7,079 bases of DNA, taken from Dehalococcoidia bacterium (lineage in GTDB: Bacteria; Chloroflexota; Dehalococcoidia; SZUA-161; SpSt-899). Made by a program: the position numbers and the translations under genes. The DNA lies in NCBI GenBank assembly GCA_023271515.1, contig JALPXQ010000064.1, positions 1 to 7,079 on the forward strand. Direction: 5' to 3'. Positions 1 to 6,742 of the stretch are shown here, piece by piece; position 1 is the first letter of the stretch; every line of letters begins with the position of its first letter. Under the pieces are notes generated by a model. It saw only the letters and a program-made list of their open reading frames with translations, was not told the DNA's origin and did no database searches.

Positions 1-1
1 A

Positions 2-1519
2 TTGCTAAGCAGCATGTTAGCGGGTTGCCCTGCTCCGCAGGCAGAGGTTATGCCACAAACCTTGGAAATCGGGATAAGATGCTTAGGTCATGCAGATGGG
101 TTAGTTGATCCGGCGATAGGGTGGTCGAGTTGGTTTTCCAGGCGCGCGGGTATCTATGAAACGCTGACCAAACTTGACCATAATATGGAGTTACAGCCGT
201 GGCTGGCTACATCGTGGGAGCCACTGGATGAAACTACGTGGGAATTTCAGCTCAGAAGAGGAGTTCTTTTTCACGACGGGACGCCTCTGGACTCTCTGGC
301 TGTGAAACAGTCATTGGAAAGACTTATTGATGAAGACAGTCCGGTGCATAACCCTCGGGCGCAGCCGCTTTTGAATATCAAGGAAATTGAAGTAGTGGAT
401 AAATATACCTTGCGGATAACTACTCATGAGCCCTTTGCACCGCTGATCTATCACTTGAGTGATCCGTTAATGGCTATTGTTAGCCAAGACATTGAGCAAG
501 GAGAAATCCCAGCCGGTACGGGTCCGTTTAAATTTGTAGAGCAGCAACCGGGCGAATATGTAGTTGTGGAAAGGTTTGCTGACTATTGGGGTGGTGCAGC
601 TAAATTGGAAAAAGTAACCTTTCGCTTAATACCGGATGCTATGACACGAGCCATGGCTTTGGAGGCTGGTGATATTGATGTAGCTGTGGCCATAACGGCT
701 GTTGACGCCTTAAGGTTGAAAGAAACAGCGGGGGTTAAAGTAGCTACAGGGGAAATACACAGGACAGATTTTATAAAAATCAACTGTCAACAAGAACCGC
801 TGAATGATGCCAGGGTAAGACGAGCTATAAGCTATGCTATTGATAGGGAAGGAATTATAGAGGCGGTTTTGGAAGGTATCGCCGGCACACCGGCAGCAAC
901 TATATTTCCGCCTACTTTGCCCTGGTCAAATAGAGACCTGCAAGCAGTTTACGATTTGGATAAAGCAAAAACACTTTTAGCAGAAGCTGGTCTTACCGAT
1001 ACTGATGGCGATGGATTCGTAGAGCATAACGGTGAGCCATTTAAGGTAAGGTTTCTTGCCCCTACACACCGACCCGAGTTTGGGCCAGTTGCAGAAATAA
1101 TAAAGGACATGTTGCCCAAGATCGGCATTCAGGTAGAGATTATCACCCTGGAATTAGGGGCGGCAAAAGAATTGGTAAAAGCCGGTGATTTTGATCTGTT
1201 TATGACTTCCTGGGGAACAGCACCCAGCGGTGATCCGGCCTATATCATGGAGATGCTGGTCAGTACAACCGGAGATGCCAATTATGGCAAGTTTTCCTGT
1301 TCAGTTCTAGACAAACTCTTGAGTGAAGGTAAGACAACTCTTGAGCCGCAGACAAGAGCAGCTATTTACAATGAGATTCAGGAAAGAATCAGAGAGGAAA
1401 GTCCGTTGATATTCTTATATCACCGGGTCGATATGCTGGGCATGTCCGAGGCTGTGCAGGGACTTGAGGTTCATCCAGCAGAGATGTATCTCTTGCATAA
1501 AGATGTTTACCTTAACTGA
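2..1519 (+). CDS. ABC importer solute-binding lipoprotein, family 5 (peptide/nickel type), 5' end cut by window
   Basis: This is the extracytoplasmic receptor of a Dpp/Opp/Nik-type ABC importer, tethered to the membrane by a lipid on cysteine and handing its ligand to the permeases encoded downstream. The first visible codons read LLSSMLAGC, the end of a lipoprotein signal peptide with lipobox LAGC (Cys at visible residue 9). The charged n-region and most of the hydrophobic core are missing, so the true start lies before the window and the TTG at position 2 is not the start. Family 5 landmarks in order are FHDGTP near residue 90, GTGPF near 172, a DYWGG segment near 197, LIPDAMTRAMALEAG near 212, DARVRRAISYAID from 269, and a DTDGDG loop at 333-338. 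About 505 residues are visible, normal for the family. It resembles the second binding protein in this window at all these motifs, so the two are paralogues. Arginine codons are mainly AGA/AGG, unlike the methyltransferase that follows 14 bases later. The ligand cannot be read from the sequence; nickel, peptide or an organic chelate are all possible. The family assignment is firm. Confidence 0.93.
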   Translation: MLSSMLAGCPAPQAEVMPQTLEIGIRCLGHADGLVDPAIGWSSWFSRRAGIYETLTKLDHNMELQPWLATSWEPLDETTWEFQLRRGVLFHDGTPLDSLAVKQSLERLIDEDSPVHNPRAQPLLNIKEIEVVDKYTLRITTHEPFAPLIYHLSDPLMAIVSQDIEQGEIPAGTGPFKFVEQQPGEYVVVERFADYWGGAAKLEKVTFRLIPDAMTRAMALEAGDIDVAVAITAVDALRLKETAGVKVATGEIHRTDFIKINCQQEPLNDARVRRAISYAIDREGIIEAVLEGIAGTPAATIFPPTLPWSNRDLQAVYDLDKAKTLLAEAGLTDTDGDGFVEHNGEPFKVRFLAPTHRPEFGPVAEIIKDMLPKIGIQVEIITLELGAAKELVKAGDFDLFMTSWGTAPSGDPAYIMEMLVSTTGDANYGKFSCSVLDKLLSEGKTTLEPQTRAAIYNEIQERIREESPLIFLYHRVDMLGMSEAVQGLEVHPAEMYLLHKDVYLN

Positions 1520-1533
1520 TCGGAGGGAGCGAA

Positions 1534-2277
1534 TTGGAAAGTACAGCCGTCAAAACGTTTGCCAGGGAGTATTGGAAAAAATCGGCCGGGCGCTATAACA
1601 AAGCCCACCAATCGGAGCGGGAGCACGCCTCCTGGAAAGAACTTTTAAAAACGCTCCTTGGTCCGGCGGGCGGTCTGGAAGTGTTGGATGTCGGTACCGG
1701 TACCGGGGTGATTGCCTTGGCTTTGGCGGCTGCCGGACACAAGGTGACCACCCTGGACCTGACTGCGGAGATGGTGGAGAAAGCCAAAGCGAACGCCAAG
1801 CGGCGGGGTTTGGTTGTCGATTTCAGAATCGGGGACGCTGAAAAGCTACCTTTTGCAGATAACACCTTCGACGTGGTGATCAATAAATGGTTGCTGTGGA
1901 CTTTGCCCGCTCCGGAGAAGGCGATTTCCGAGTGGCGGCGGGTTTTGAAACCCGGCGGTCGCCTGATCATCGTTGACGGAAATTGGTGGGATTTCCGCAA
2001 GTCGTGGGCCAAGCGGGCCTGGTATCATTTGCTGGCCATGCCCTTGATTTTGATTACCGAGCGGCGGTACGCTTGGAATAGCTATGGGCACTTGGTACAG
2101 CATTTACCGATGCTCTCCCGGAAACGTCCGGAGGCCGATGTTGAGCTGCTGGAGCGCTTTGGCTTTGTCGGGGTGGAGGCTCAAGAGGTGGGGATCCCCA
2201 TCGCTCAGACCTTCATCAGGCGGTTGAAGTATGGCTATCAGGGAGGGCAGTTCCTGGTAAAAGGCGTTAAAGCGTAG
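1534..2277 (+). CDS. Class I SAM-dependent methyltransferase (UbiE/type 11-like), acceptor unknown
   Basis: This is a cytoplasmic enzyme that transfers a methyl group from S-adenosylmethionine to an unidentified small acceptor. Motif I is clear at residues 50-58 (VLDVGTGTG). The acidic residue that binds the adenosine ribose is D75 in TLDLT, the GDAEKLPF adenine-side segment is at 100-107, and the post-core LKPGG turn is at 138-142. There is no signal peptide or membrane span. Its 247 residues are normal for a single-domain enzyme. The C-terminal third (from about 150, rich in Trp and Arg, with ERRYAWNSYG near 176) probably forms the acceptor lid and does not point to a known substrate. The start is a TTG at 1534 with GGAGGG at 1522-1527, six bases upstream, which supports this uncommon initiator. 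It sits between two solute-binding-protein genes, 14 bases after the first, so it is very likely co-transcribed with the importer. Arginine codons are almost all CGN (AGR 3 of 18), in contrast to both flanking genes. A role in modifying the imported ligand or a metallophore is inference. Confidence 0.88.
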   Translation: MESTAVKTFAREYWKKSAGRYNKAHQSEREHASWKELLKTLLGPAGGLEVLDVGTGTGVIALALAAAGHKVTTLDLTAEMVEKAKANAKRRGLVVDFRIGDAEKLPFADNTFDVVINKWLLWTLPAPEKAISEWRRVLKPGGRLIIVDGNWWDFRKSWAKRAWYHLLAMPLILITERRYAWNSYGHLVQHLPMLSRKRPEADVELLERFGFVGVEAQEVGIPIAQTFIRRLKYGYQGGQFLVKGVKA

Positions 2278-2331
2278 AAGGCAGCTTTTTCATTCTGGCG
2301 GTGGAAGAGAACGGGACTTGAGAGGAGAGCA

Positions 2332-3903
2332 ATGATGAGAATGAACAAGAAGATAAAAACAATTAGTTTGGCAATCTGTTTGGTGTTTTTGGGTGTTGTG
2401 CTGGCTGGCTGTGCCGGACAGCAGGCCGAAGAGGCTAAAGTAGAAGTTCCGCAGGAAGTGATTGCCGGGCTCGGAAGGGATCCGGTAGGAGCTAGGGGTG
2501 CGCATCCCTATCTTACGAGAGTCTTTGAGCAGTTGGTCATCTTAGATGCTGAAATGAAACCAAGACCAGGACTTGCGACAAGCTGGGAGGTATCTGAGGA
2601 TGGTCTCACATGGACGATCCGCCTACGGGAAGGTGTTAAATTCCATGATGGCACGCCATTTAATGCAGAGATGGCAAAGTTCAGTCTGGATTGGGGAACA
2701 AGAGTACGACCGGGCCTTCTTGGTCCTGTAGATAGAATAGAGATCGTTAATGATTATATTATTAAGGTCATCCACAGTGAACCATACGCCCCGTTCGTCC
2801 GTTCGCTGTTCTTCTTTGTTATGATAAGTCCTGCTGCTATCGATGAGGAGGATAGGGTTATTGAGTCAATTGGGACCGGTCCATTCAAAGTAGAGGATCA
2901 CCAGCCTGGTGATAAGCTGGTCTTGATCAGGAACGAGGACTATTGGGGCGGCATACCTAGATTGGAGCGTGTTACCTTGAGGTATATCCCTGATCCAACA
3001 ACAAGGGTGATGGCCCTCGAGGCAGGCGAGATCGATATGATCATCGATACCGGTGGAATCTTACCGGAGCAGGCACCGGTTCTTGAGGCCAATCCAGAGA
3101 TAGAAGTAATGACTATTCACGGGGTTGTCCATCACCATATAGGATTTGATACTACCACTCCCCCGTTCGATGATGTAAGAGTAAGAAAAGCAATATCATA
3201 TGCCATAGATACTGAGAGCCTTGTTAGATATGCTCTGGAGGGTTATGGTACAGTAATGAGAACATCTGTTCCACCATTACATAAAGATTGGATGCACCCA
3301 GAGACGCTCTTTGAATTCAACGATCAAGATAGGGCTAGAGAACTGCTACAAGAAGCAGGATGGGTAGATACAAATGGCGATGGCATTGTTGAGGGGGATA
3401 GAGAAGAGTTTAGAGTGACGATGCATCTGGCTGGTGGATGGGTAGGGCGCTGGCCATATAAGACCATTGCAGAAGTCATGCAGGCAGACCTTCGGGAAGT
3501 GGGAATCATCATGGATATAGAGGTTGTAGATACAGGCCTTTGGCGTGAGATGATGGAGAGGGGAGATGTTGAGATGACATTAATCCCTATTGCTGGCATA
3601 TCTCCGCGTTCAGCCGTGCGCGACACATTCCACTCAGAAGGTGGTATGACTGTTGCTACCAATCCACCCTTTTTCAGCCATCCACGCATTGATGAACTGA
3701 CTGAAGCTGCGATGAAAGAGACTGATGATGCAAAGGCACAACGACTGCTCTTTAAGGTCCAGGAGATCGTTGCCGAGGAGGTTCTGATGATCCCTCTCTT
3801 TGAAGAGGTAATGATCAATGCTGTGCGAGATAATATAAGAGGATACAAGCTCCATCCATGGTTTATCGTCAACTGGGAGGACATCTATGTGGTGGCGCCA
3901 TGA
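2332..3903 (+). CDS. ABC importer solute-binding lipoprotein, family 5 (peptide/nickel type), second copy
   Basis: This is a second lipid-anchored receptor for the same type of importer. It has a complete lipoprotein signal peptide: basic n-region (MMRMNKKIK), a hydrophobic stretch and the lipobox LAGC with Cys27. Family 5 motifs are FHDGTPF from residue 104, GTGPF from 181, DYWGG near 203, YIPDPTTRVMALEAG near 220, DDVRVRKAISYAID near 280, and a DTNGDG loop at 346-351. The length of 523 is typical. A histidine cluster, H263 and H267-H269 (HGVVHHHIGFD), lies just before the strand leading into the DDVRVRKA helix; the first binding protein has no such cluster. Purine-rich GAGGAG at 2322-2327 lies four bases before the first ATG (2332) and seven before the second (2335), so 2335 may be the true start. 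The stop codon overlaps the next start (ATGA). About two thirds of arginines are AGA/AGG (22 of 35), unlike the downstream genes. Family and localisation are firm. The ligand is unknown, though the histidines leave a metal or metal chelate open. Confidence 0.94.
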   Translation: MMRMNKKIKTISLAICLVFLGVVLAGCAGQQAEEAKVEVPQEVIAGLGRDPVGARGAHPYLTRVFEQLVILDAEMKPRPGLATSWEVSEDGLTWTIRLREGVKFHDGTPFNAEMAKFSLDWGTRVRPGLLGPVDRIEIVNDYIIKVIHSEPYAPFVRSLFFFVMISPAAIDEEDRVIESIGTGPFKVEDHQPGDKLVLIRNEDYWGGIPRLERVTLRYIPDPTTRVMALEAGEIDMIIDTGGILPEQAPVLEANPEIEVMTIHGVVHHHIGFDTTTPPFDDVRVRKAISYAIDTESLVRYALEGYGTVMRTSVPPLHKDWMHPETLFEFNDQDRARELLQEAGWVDTNGDGIVEGDREEFRVTMHLAGGWVGRWPYKTIAEVMQADLREVGIIMDIEVVDTGLWREMMERGDVEMTLIPIAGISPRSAVRDTFHSEGGMTVATNPPFFSHPRIDELTEAAMKETDDAKAQRLLFKVQEIVAEEVLMIPLFEEVMINAVRDNIRGYKLHPWFIVNWEDIYVVAP

Positions 3904-4691
3904 ACTGGTCTGACGAATGGCGAAAGCTGGTGTCGGGGTCATCGCTCAGAAAAAGTGGTGACCCCTTTACTTCAGGGGAATTTGTTGAATGGTATGAGCT
4001 GCAGCTTGAACATAACAATTATCCCGGGGTTTTACTGGATAAGGTACAAAGGCACCTGAATAAGCATTCAACAGTGCTGGACATCGGGGCCGGCACCGGT
4101 GCTTTCGCCCTGCCCCTGGCCCGGCTGGTTAAGACGGTTACGGTGGTTGAGCCGTCAGTGGAGATGCTTACCTGCCTGCGCCGCAAGATGGACACCACCA
4201 ACATCCGCATCATCAATAAGCGCTGGGAAGATGTTGGTATTGAGGAAATTGGCCGGCATGATATGGTGCTGGCCGCCCATTCGCTCTACGGTACCGTTGA
4301 CATTGAGACCGCACTGAAAAAGATGCTCTCGGCAGCGAAAACTCAAGTTTGCCTCGTTATTGGAGTTGGCCCGGTGGATTTTTATGCCGACATCTGGCGG
4401 CGCTTTAGAGCAGAAGAATATCATCCCCCGCCCAGTTTTATTCACCTCTACAATGTCCTTTATCAACTGGGGATAGCCGCCAATGTGGAGATGGTCAAGG
4501 TTTCCCGTAATCAGGTTTATCTCAACATCGAGCAGGCTGTGAAGCGCTGGCAGACCAGGCTCGATCTTAGGCCGGAAAGGGAAGACGAGTTGCGGGAGTA
4601 TTTGCTGAGTTGCCTCGAAGAAAAGGAAGGGATGCTCTATCGGAAAGAGGAAGGGAAGAGTGCGATTATCAGTGTTGAACTTCCCGTTTAG
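3900..4691 (+). CDS. Class I SAM-dependent methyltransferase, second copy, acceptor unknown
   Basis: This is a cytoplasmic S-adenosylmethionine-dependent methyltransferase with an unidentified acceptor. Motif I is VLDIGAGTG at residues 59-67 (numbered from the ATG at 3900), the ribose-binding acid is E84 (VVEPS), and the strand-4 segment HDMVLAAHSLYG runs from 120. It lacks the LKPGG turn of the first methyltransferase and has a different C-terminal part, with a PPPSF segment and a Glu/Arg-rich end. The two enzymes are therefore distant relatives, not a recent duplication. I choose the ATG at 3900, giving 263 residues, because it overlaps the stop of the binding-protein gene as ATGA, the classic form of translational coupling. 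An in-frame ATG at 3858 would add 14 residues and overlap the previous gene by 46 bases, which is less likely. The permease gene follows after 10 bases. Codon use is closer to the permeases (AGR 6 of 19 arginines). The fold is secure. The link to the transported ligand rests only on gene order and the coupled start. Confidence 0.87.
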   Translation: MNWSDEWRKLVSGSSLRKSGDPFTSGEFVEWYELQLEHNNYPGVLLDKVQRHLNKHSTVLDIGAGTGAFALPLARLVKTVTVVEPSVEMLTCLRRKMDTTNIRIINKRWEDVGIEEIGRHDMVLAAHSLYGTVDIETALKKMLSAAKTQVCLVIGVGPVDFYADIWRRFRAEEYHPPPSFIHLYNVLYQLGIAANVEMVKVSRNQVYLNIEQAVKRWQTRLDLRPEREDELREYLLSCLEEKEGMLYRKEEGKSAIISVELPV

Positions 4692-4701
4692 GTGATACCG
4701 C

Positions 4702-5640
4702 ATGCTGACCTATGTCATCAGAAGAATGGGGCTGATGGTTTTTATCCTGCTGGGCGTGTCGGTCATCACCTTTTCTATGATGCATTTCGTACCGGGCGAC
4801 CCGGCAGAAGTGATCGCCACAGAACGCTACGGAGAAGAGATTACTACCGAAACCATTGAGTTTGTGCGCGCCGAACTCGGCCTCGACCAGCCGGTTTACA
4901 TTCAGTATTTTCGCTGGCTGACCAATGTGTTACGGGGCGACCTCGGCTATTCCTTTCGCACCGACCGCCCGGTTTTAGATGAAATCCTCACCAGACTGCC
5001 CGCTACCGTCCAACTGGCCCTGGCCGGGATGTTAGTAGCGCTCCTCATTGCGATTCCGGTCGGCATTGTCTCGGCCACCAGGCAATACTCGGCAGTTGAC
5101 AATATCAGCATGTTCGGTGCGCTTCTGGGGGTTTCCATACCCAATTTCTGGCTCGGGCTGCTACTCATCCTCTTTTTTTCGTTGTATTTGGGCTGGCTGC
5201 CGGTATTCGGCAGGGGCGGAATAGAACACCTCATCCTGCCGGCCCTGACTCTGGGCACCGGCATGGCAGCAATCACCACCCGTCTTATCCGCTCCAGCAT
5301 GCTCGAGGTGCTTGGCCAGGATTACATCCGTGCCGCAAGAGCCAAGGGCTTGAAAGAAAAGGTTGTAATCTACAAACACGCCCTGAAGAATGCCATGATC
5401 CCGGTGGTCACCATTGTCGGCCTCCAGTTCGCCTCTCTGCTGGAGGGGGCGGTCATCGCGGAGGTGATCTTCGCCTGGCCTGGGATCGGCAGGCTTCTGG
5501 TCGATTCGATATTCGCCCGCGATTTTATGCTCATTCAGGGCTGTATCTTGTTCATTGCGGCCATGTTTGTATTGGTCAATCTGTTGGTTGACATTTTTTA
5601 TACATATTTAGACCCAAAAATACATTACGAGGCGAAATAA
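4702..5640 (+). CDS. ABC importer permease, DppB/OppB/NikB type
   Basis: This is one of two inner-membrane subunits forming the translocation channel of a peptide/nickel-type ABC importer. The N-terminus (MLTYVIRRMG followed by a hydrophobic span and FVPGDPAE) and the GDLGYSFRTDRPV segment near residue 80 are hallmarks of the B-type subunit. About six membrane spans are visible, near residues 10-30, 102-125, 136-165, 175-195, 235-260 and 278-302. The cytoplasmic EAA loop that docks on the ATPase begins at D207 (DYIRAARAKG, G216) and continues through KHALKNAMIPV. The C-terminus ends in the typical YLDPKIHYEAK. At 312 residues it is standard length. AGGTGA at 4690-4695 sits six bases before the ATG. 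The gene starts 10 bases after the methyltransferase, and its stop overlaps the next start by one base (TAATG). Family membership is very secure. The sequence does not separate nickel from peptide or opine transport, so I give no gene symbol. Confidence 0.95.
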   Translation: MLTYVIRRMGLMVFILLGVSVITFSMMHFVPGDPAEVIATERYGEEITTETIEFVRAELGLDQPVYIQYFRWLTNVLRGDLGYSFRTDRPVLDEILTRLPATVQLALAGMLVALLIAIPVGIVSATRQYSAVDNISMFGALLGVSIPNFWLGLLLILFFSLYLGWLPVFGRGGIEHLILPALTLGTGMAAITTRLIRSSMLEVLGQDYIRAARAKGLKEKVVIYKHALKNAMIPVVTIVGLQFASLLEGAVIAEVIFAWPGIGRLLVDSIFARDFMLIQGCILFIAAMFVLVNLLVDIFYTYLDPKIHYEAK

Positions 5641-6503
5641 TGCACGATCTGGTAACCAAAATTATCGAAGGCAGGCGACCTTTAACCGAGGTTTTCCGGA
5701 GACTCAAAAAGCATCGCCTGGCCATGATCGGGGCGGCGATTATTTTAGCGCTGGTTCTTATTGCCGTTCTGGCACCTTTTATCGCTCCCCACGATCCGAT
5801 CGAACAAAATTTGGAGCATCGTTTGCTGTCGCCCAATACCGAATACCTGTTGGGAACCGATAACCTCGGCCGCTGTATTCTGAGCCGGCTGATTCACGGA
5901 GCGAGTGTTTCGCTCCAGATCGGGGTTATGGTCGTAGGCATCGCCGCCTTCGTCGGCGTGACGCTGGGGCTGATCGCCGGTTACCGGGGTGGCCTGACCG
6001 ATGAGTTGATTATGCGAATCGTGGATATATTGCTGGCTTTCCCCGGCATCATCCTGGCGTTGGCGATCGCCGGCATTTTGGGTCCTTCGCTTTATAACGT
6101 CATGTTGGCTTTGGCGGTCATTGGTTGGACAAGCTATGCCCGGGTGGTTCGGGGGGCGGTGCTGTCGGTAAAGGAAAAGGAGTTTGTGGAGGCGGCACGG
6201 GCGCTGGGTACCGGCGAGGCCCGAATCATGTTCCGGCATATACTGCCCAACGTCATGGCCCCGGTGATCGTGATGGCAACGCTTGGCATGGCCCACGTGA
6301 TTTTGGCCGCGGCAGCCTTGAGCTTTCTGGGGTTAGGCGCCCAGCCACCCACCCCGGAGTGGGGTTCGATGCTGAACGACGGACGGGCCTTTATGCGGTC
6401 CGCACCCCATCTCACCATCTTTCCGGGACTGGCGATAATGGTAACAGTGCTGGCGTTCAACTTCCTGGGTGATGCACTGAGAGATATACTTGCAAAAGCC
6501 TAA
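5640..6503 (+). CDS. ABC importer permease, DppC/OppC/NikC type
   Basis: This is the second channel subunit, partner of the preceding permease. After a short cytoplasmic N-terminus, a first membrane span near residues 28-48 leads to APHDP. Then comes the C-type landmark GTDNLGR near 72-78, further spans, and the EAA loop from E181 (EFVEAARALG, G190) through RHILPNVMAPV. The conserved end is LSFLGLGAQPPTPEWG and FNFLGDALRD. Two details differ from the usual pattern. Cys79 follows GTDNLGR where E. coli NikC has Asp, and the protein stops at LRDILAKA without the usual DPR tail. At 287 residues it is otherwise normal length. The ATG overlaps the previous stop by one base, with ACGAGG at 5627-5632 upstream, so the two permeases are translationally coupled. 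It appears to be the last gene of the operon: no ATPase gene follows, and a new promoter region begins at its stop codon. No clear intrinsic terminator is visible after it. Confidence 0.95.
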   Translation: MHDLVTKIIEGRRPLTEVFRRLKKHRLAMIGAAIILALVLIAVLAPFIAPHDPIEQNLEHRLLSPNTEYLLGTDNLGRCILSRLIHGASVSLQIGVMVVGIAAFVGVTLGLIAGYRGGLTDELIMRIVDILLAFPGIILALAIAGILGPSLYNVMLALAVIGWTSYARVVRGAVLSVKEKEFVEAARALGTGEARIMFRHILPNVMAPVIVMATLGMAHVILAAAALSFLGLGAQPPTPEWGSMLNDGRAFMRSAPHLTIFPGLAIMVTVLAFNFLGDALRDILAKA

Positions 6504-6549
6504 CAGCTTCTTAACACATTCTTAACATAGCCTTAACACAGCCTTAACA
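6500..6549 (+). promoter_or_regulatory. Pho-box-like array: TTAACA direct repeats at 11-bp period
   Basis: Four perfect TTAACA hexamers start at 6511, 6522, 6533 and 6544, each separated by exactly five bases (CATTC, TAGCC, CAGCC between them). A degenerate fifth, CTAACA, starts at 6500 in the same phase and overlaps the stop codon of the permease gene. The 11-bp period places every hexamer on one face of the helix. In Bacillus subtilis, the response regulator PhoP binds TT(A/T/C)ACA-like hexamers spaced about five bases apart. The match in motif, spacing and copy number is close. I infer phosphate-starvation control of the gene that follows. Another OmpR-family regulator with a similar site cannot be excluded. 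Confidence 0.75.
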
Positions 6550-6558
6550 CAACGGAGT

Positions 6559-6564
6559 TATAAT
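6559..6564 (+). promoter_or_regulatory. Probable -10 element (TATAAT) of the Pho-type promoter
   Basis: A consensus TATAAT lies nine bases after the last TTAACA hexamer. No good -35 sits 17 bases upstream, as expected for a promoter that needs an activator. Transcription would start near 6571. That puts the four perfect hexamers at about -60 to -22, which matches the position of the core PhoP site at activated promoters in Bacillus. The stretch downstream is very AT-rich, and a second -10-like TATAAA at 6569-6574 is an alternative. Confidence 0.6.
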
Positions 6565-6570
6565 ATAGTA

Positions 6571-6742
6571 TAAAATATAACTGACAAAGCAAAAAATGGA
6601 AAGGGGGTGAAACATCCAGAAGTGACCGCAGGGAAAGACCTGCTGGCAACCTCGAAAGACAGGAGACAGTGGGAGAGACCATAGAATAAGAAAAGGAGAA
6701 AAAGTGACCAAAACACGAGGCTTCTCTAAGGAGGGTAAAAAA
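6571..6742 (+). other. Long untranslated leader of the Pho-controlled gene, no known riboswitch recognised
   Basis: About 170 bases separate the predicted transcription start from the ATG at 6743. The leader is purine-rich. It holds one short stem, GCAGG at 6628-6632 pairing with CCTGC at 6639-6643 around a six-base loop. An alternative pairing exists between CCTG at 6639-6642 and CAGG at 6660-6663. The octamer AAGTGACC occurs twice, at 6620-6627 and 6702-6709. A ribosome-binding-site-like AAGGGGGTGA stands at 6601-6610. A 25-codon frame opens at GTG 6607 and closes at TAG 6682-6684, but it has no well-spaced ribosome binding site. I do not recognise any riboswitch class here. Confidence 0.4.
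6728..6735 (+). promoter_or_regulatory. Ribosome binding site deciding the start at 6743
   Basis: AAGGAGGG stands seven bases before the ATG at 6743 and is the best Shine-Dalgarno match in this region. A second in-frame pair lies just upstream: AAAAGGAG at 6691-6698 with a GTG at 6704, which would add 13 residues (VTKTRGFSKEGKK) before the Met. The ATG is preferred because it gives a compact signal peptide. The GTG remains a possible second start. Confidence 0.7.

Noticed and set aside
2..4. TTG at position 2 as the true start of the first gene
   Set aside because: The following residues are already the end of a lipoprotein signal peptide (lipobox Cys at residue 9), so the n-region and most of the hydrophobic core must lie before the window.
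998..1015. DTDGDG loop as an EF-hand calcium site (and DTNGDG in the second binding protein)
   Set aside because: An AG-x-DTDGDG segment is common in family 5 binding proteins at this position, and the rest of the EF-hand ligand spacing does not fit well. It is therefore expected and not special.
2269..2290. Possible intrinsic terminator after the first methyltransferase (AAAGC pairing with GCTTT, then a short T run)
   Set aside because: The stem is only five pairs, mostly A-T, and overlaps the stop codon region. It is too weak to call, and the operon seems to continue.
3858..3899. ATG at 3858 as start of the second methyltransferase
   Set aside because: It would overlap the binding-protein gene by 46 bases. 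The ATG at 3900 gives a standard ATGA coupling and still leaves a long N-terminal region before motif I.
3324..3942. Antisense open frames over the second binding-protein gene
   Set aside because: Their translations are Ser/Arg-rich without domains, and the sense frame is fully supported.
6125..6472. Alternative plus-strand frame inside the second permease gene
   Set aside because: The Gly/Arg-rich translation is typical of an out-of-frame reading. The permease frame is supported by strong family motifs over its full length.
6496..6509. Small hairpin AAGC/GCTT at the end of the last permease gene as terminator
   Set aside because: Four pairs with no following T run. The sequence is better explained as part of the TTAACA array.
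6607..6684. 25-codon frame starting at GTG 6607 as a gene
   Set aside because: The only Shine-Dalgarno-like sequence overlaps the start codon, the product has no recognisable feature, and a frame this short is expected by chance. It is kept only as part of the leader observation.
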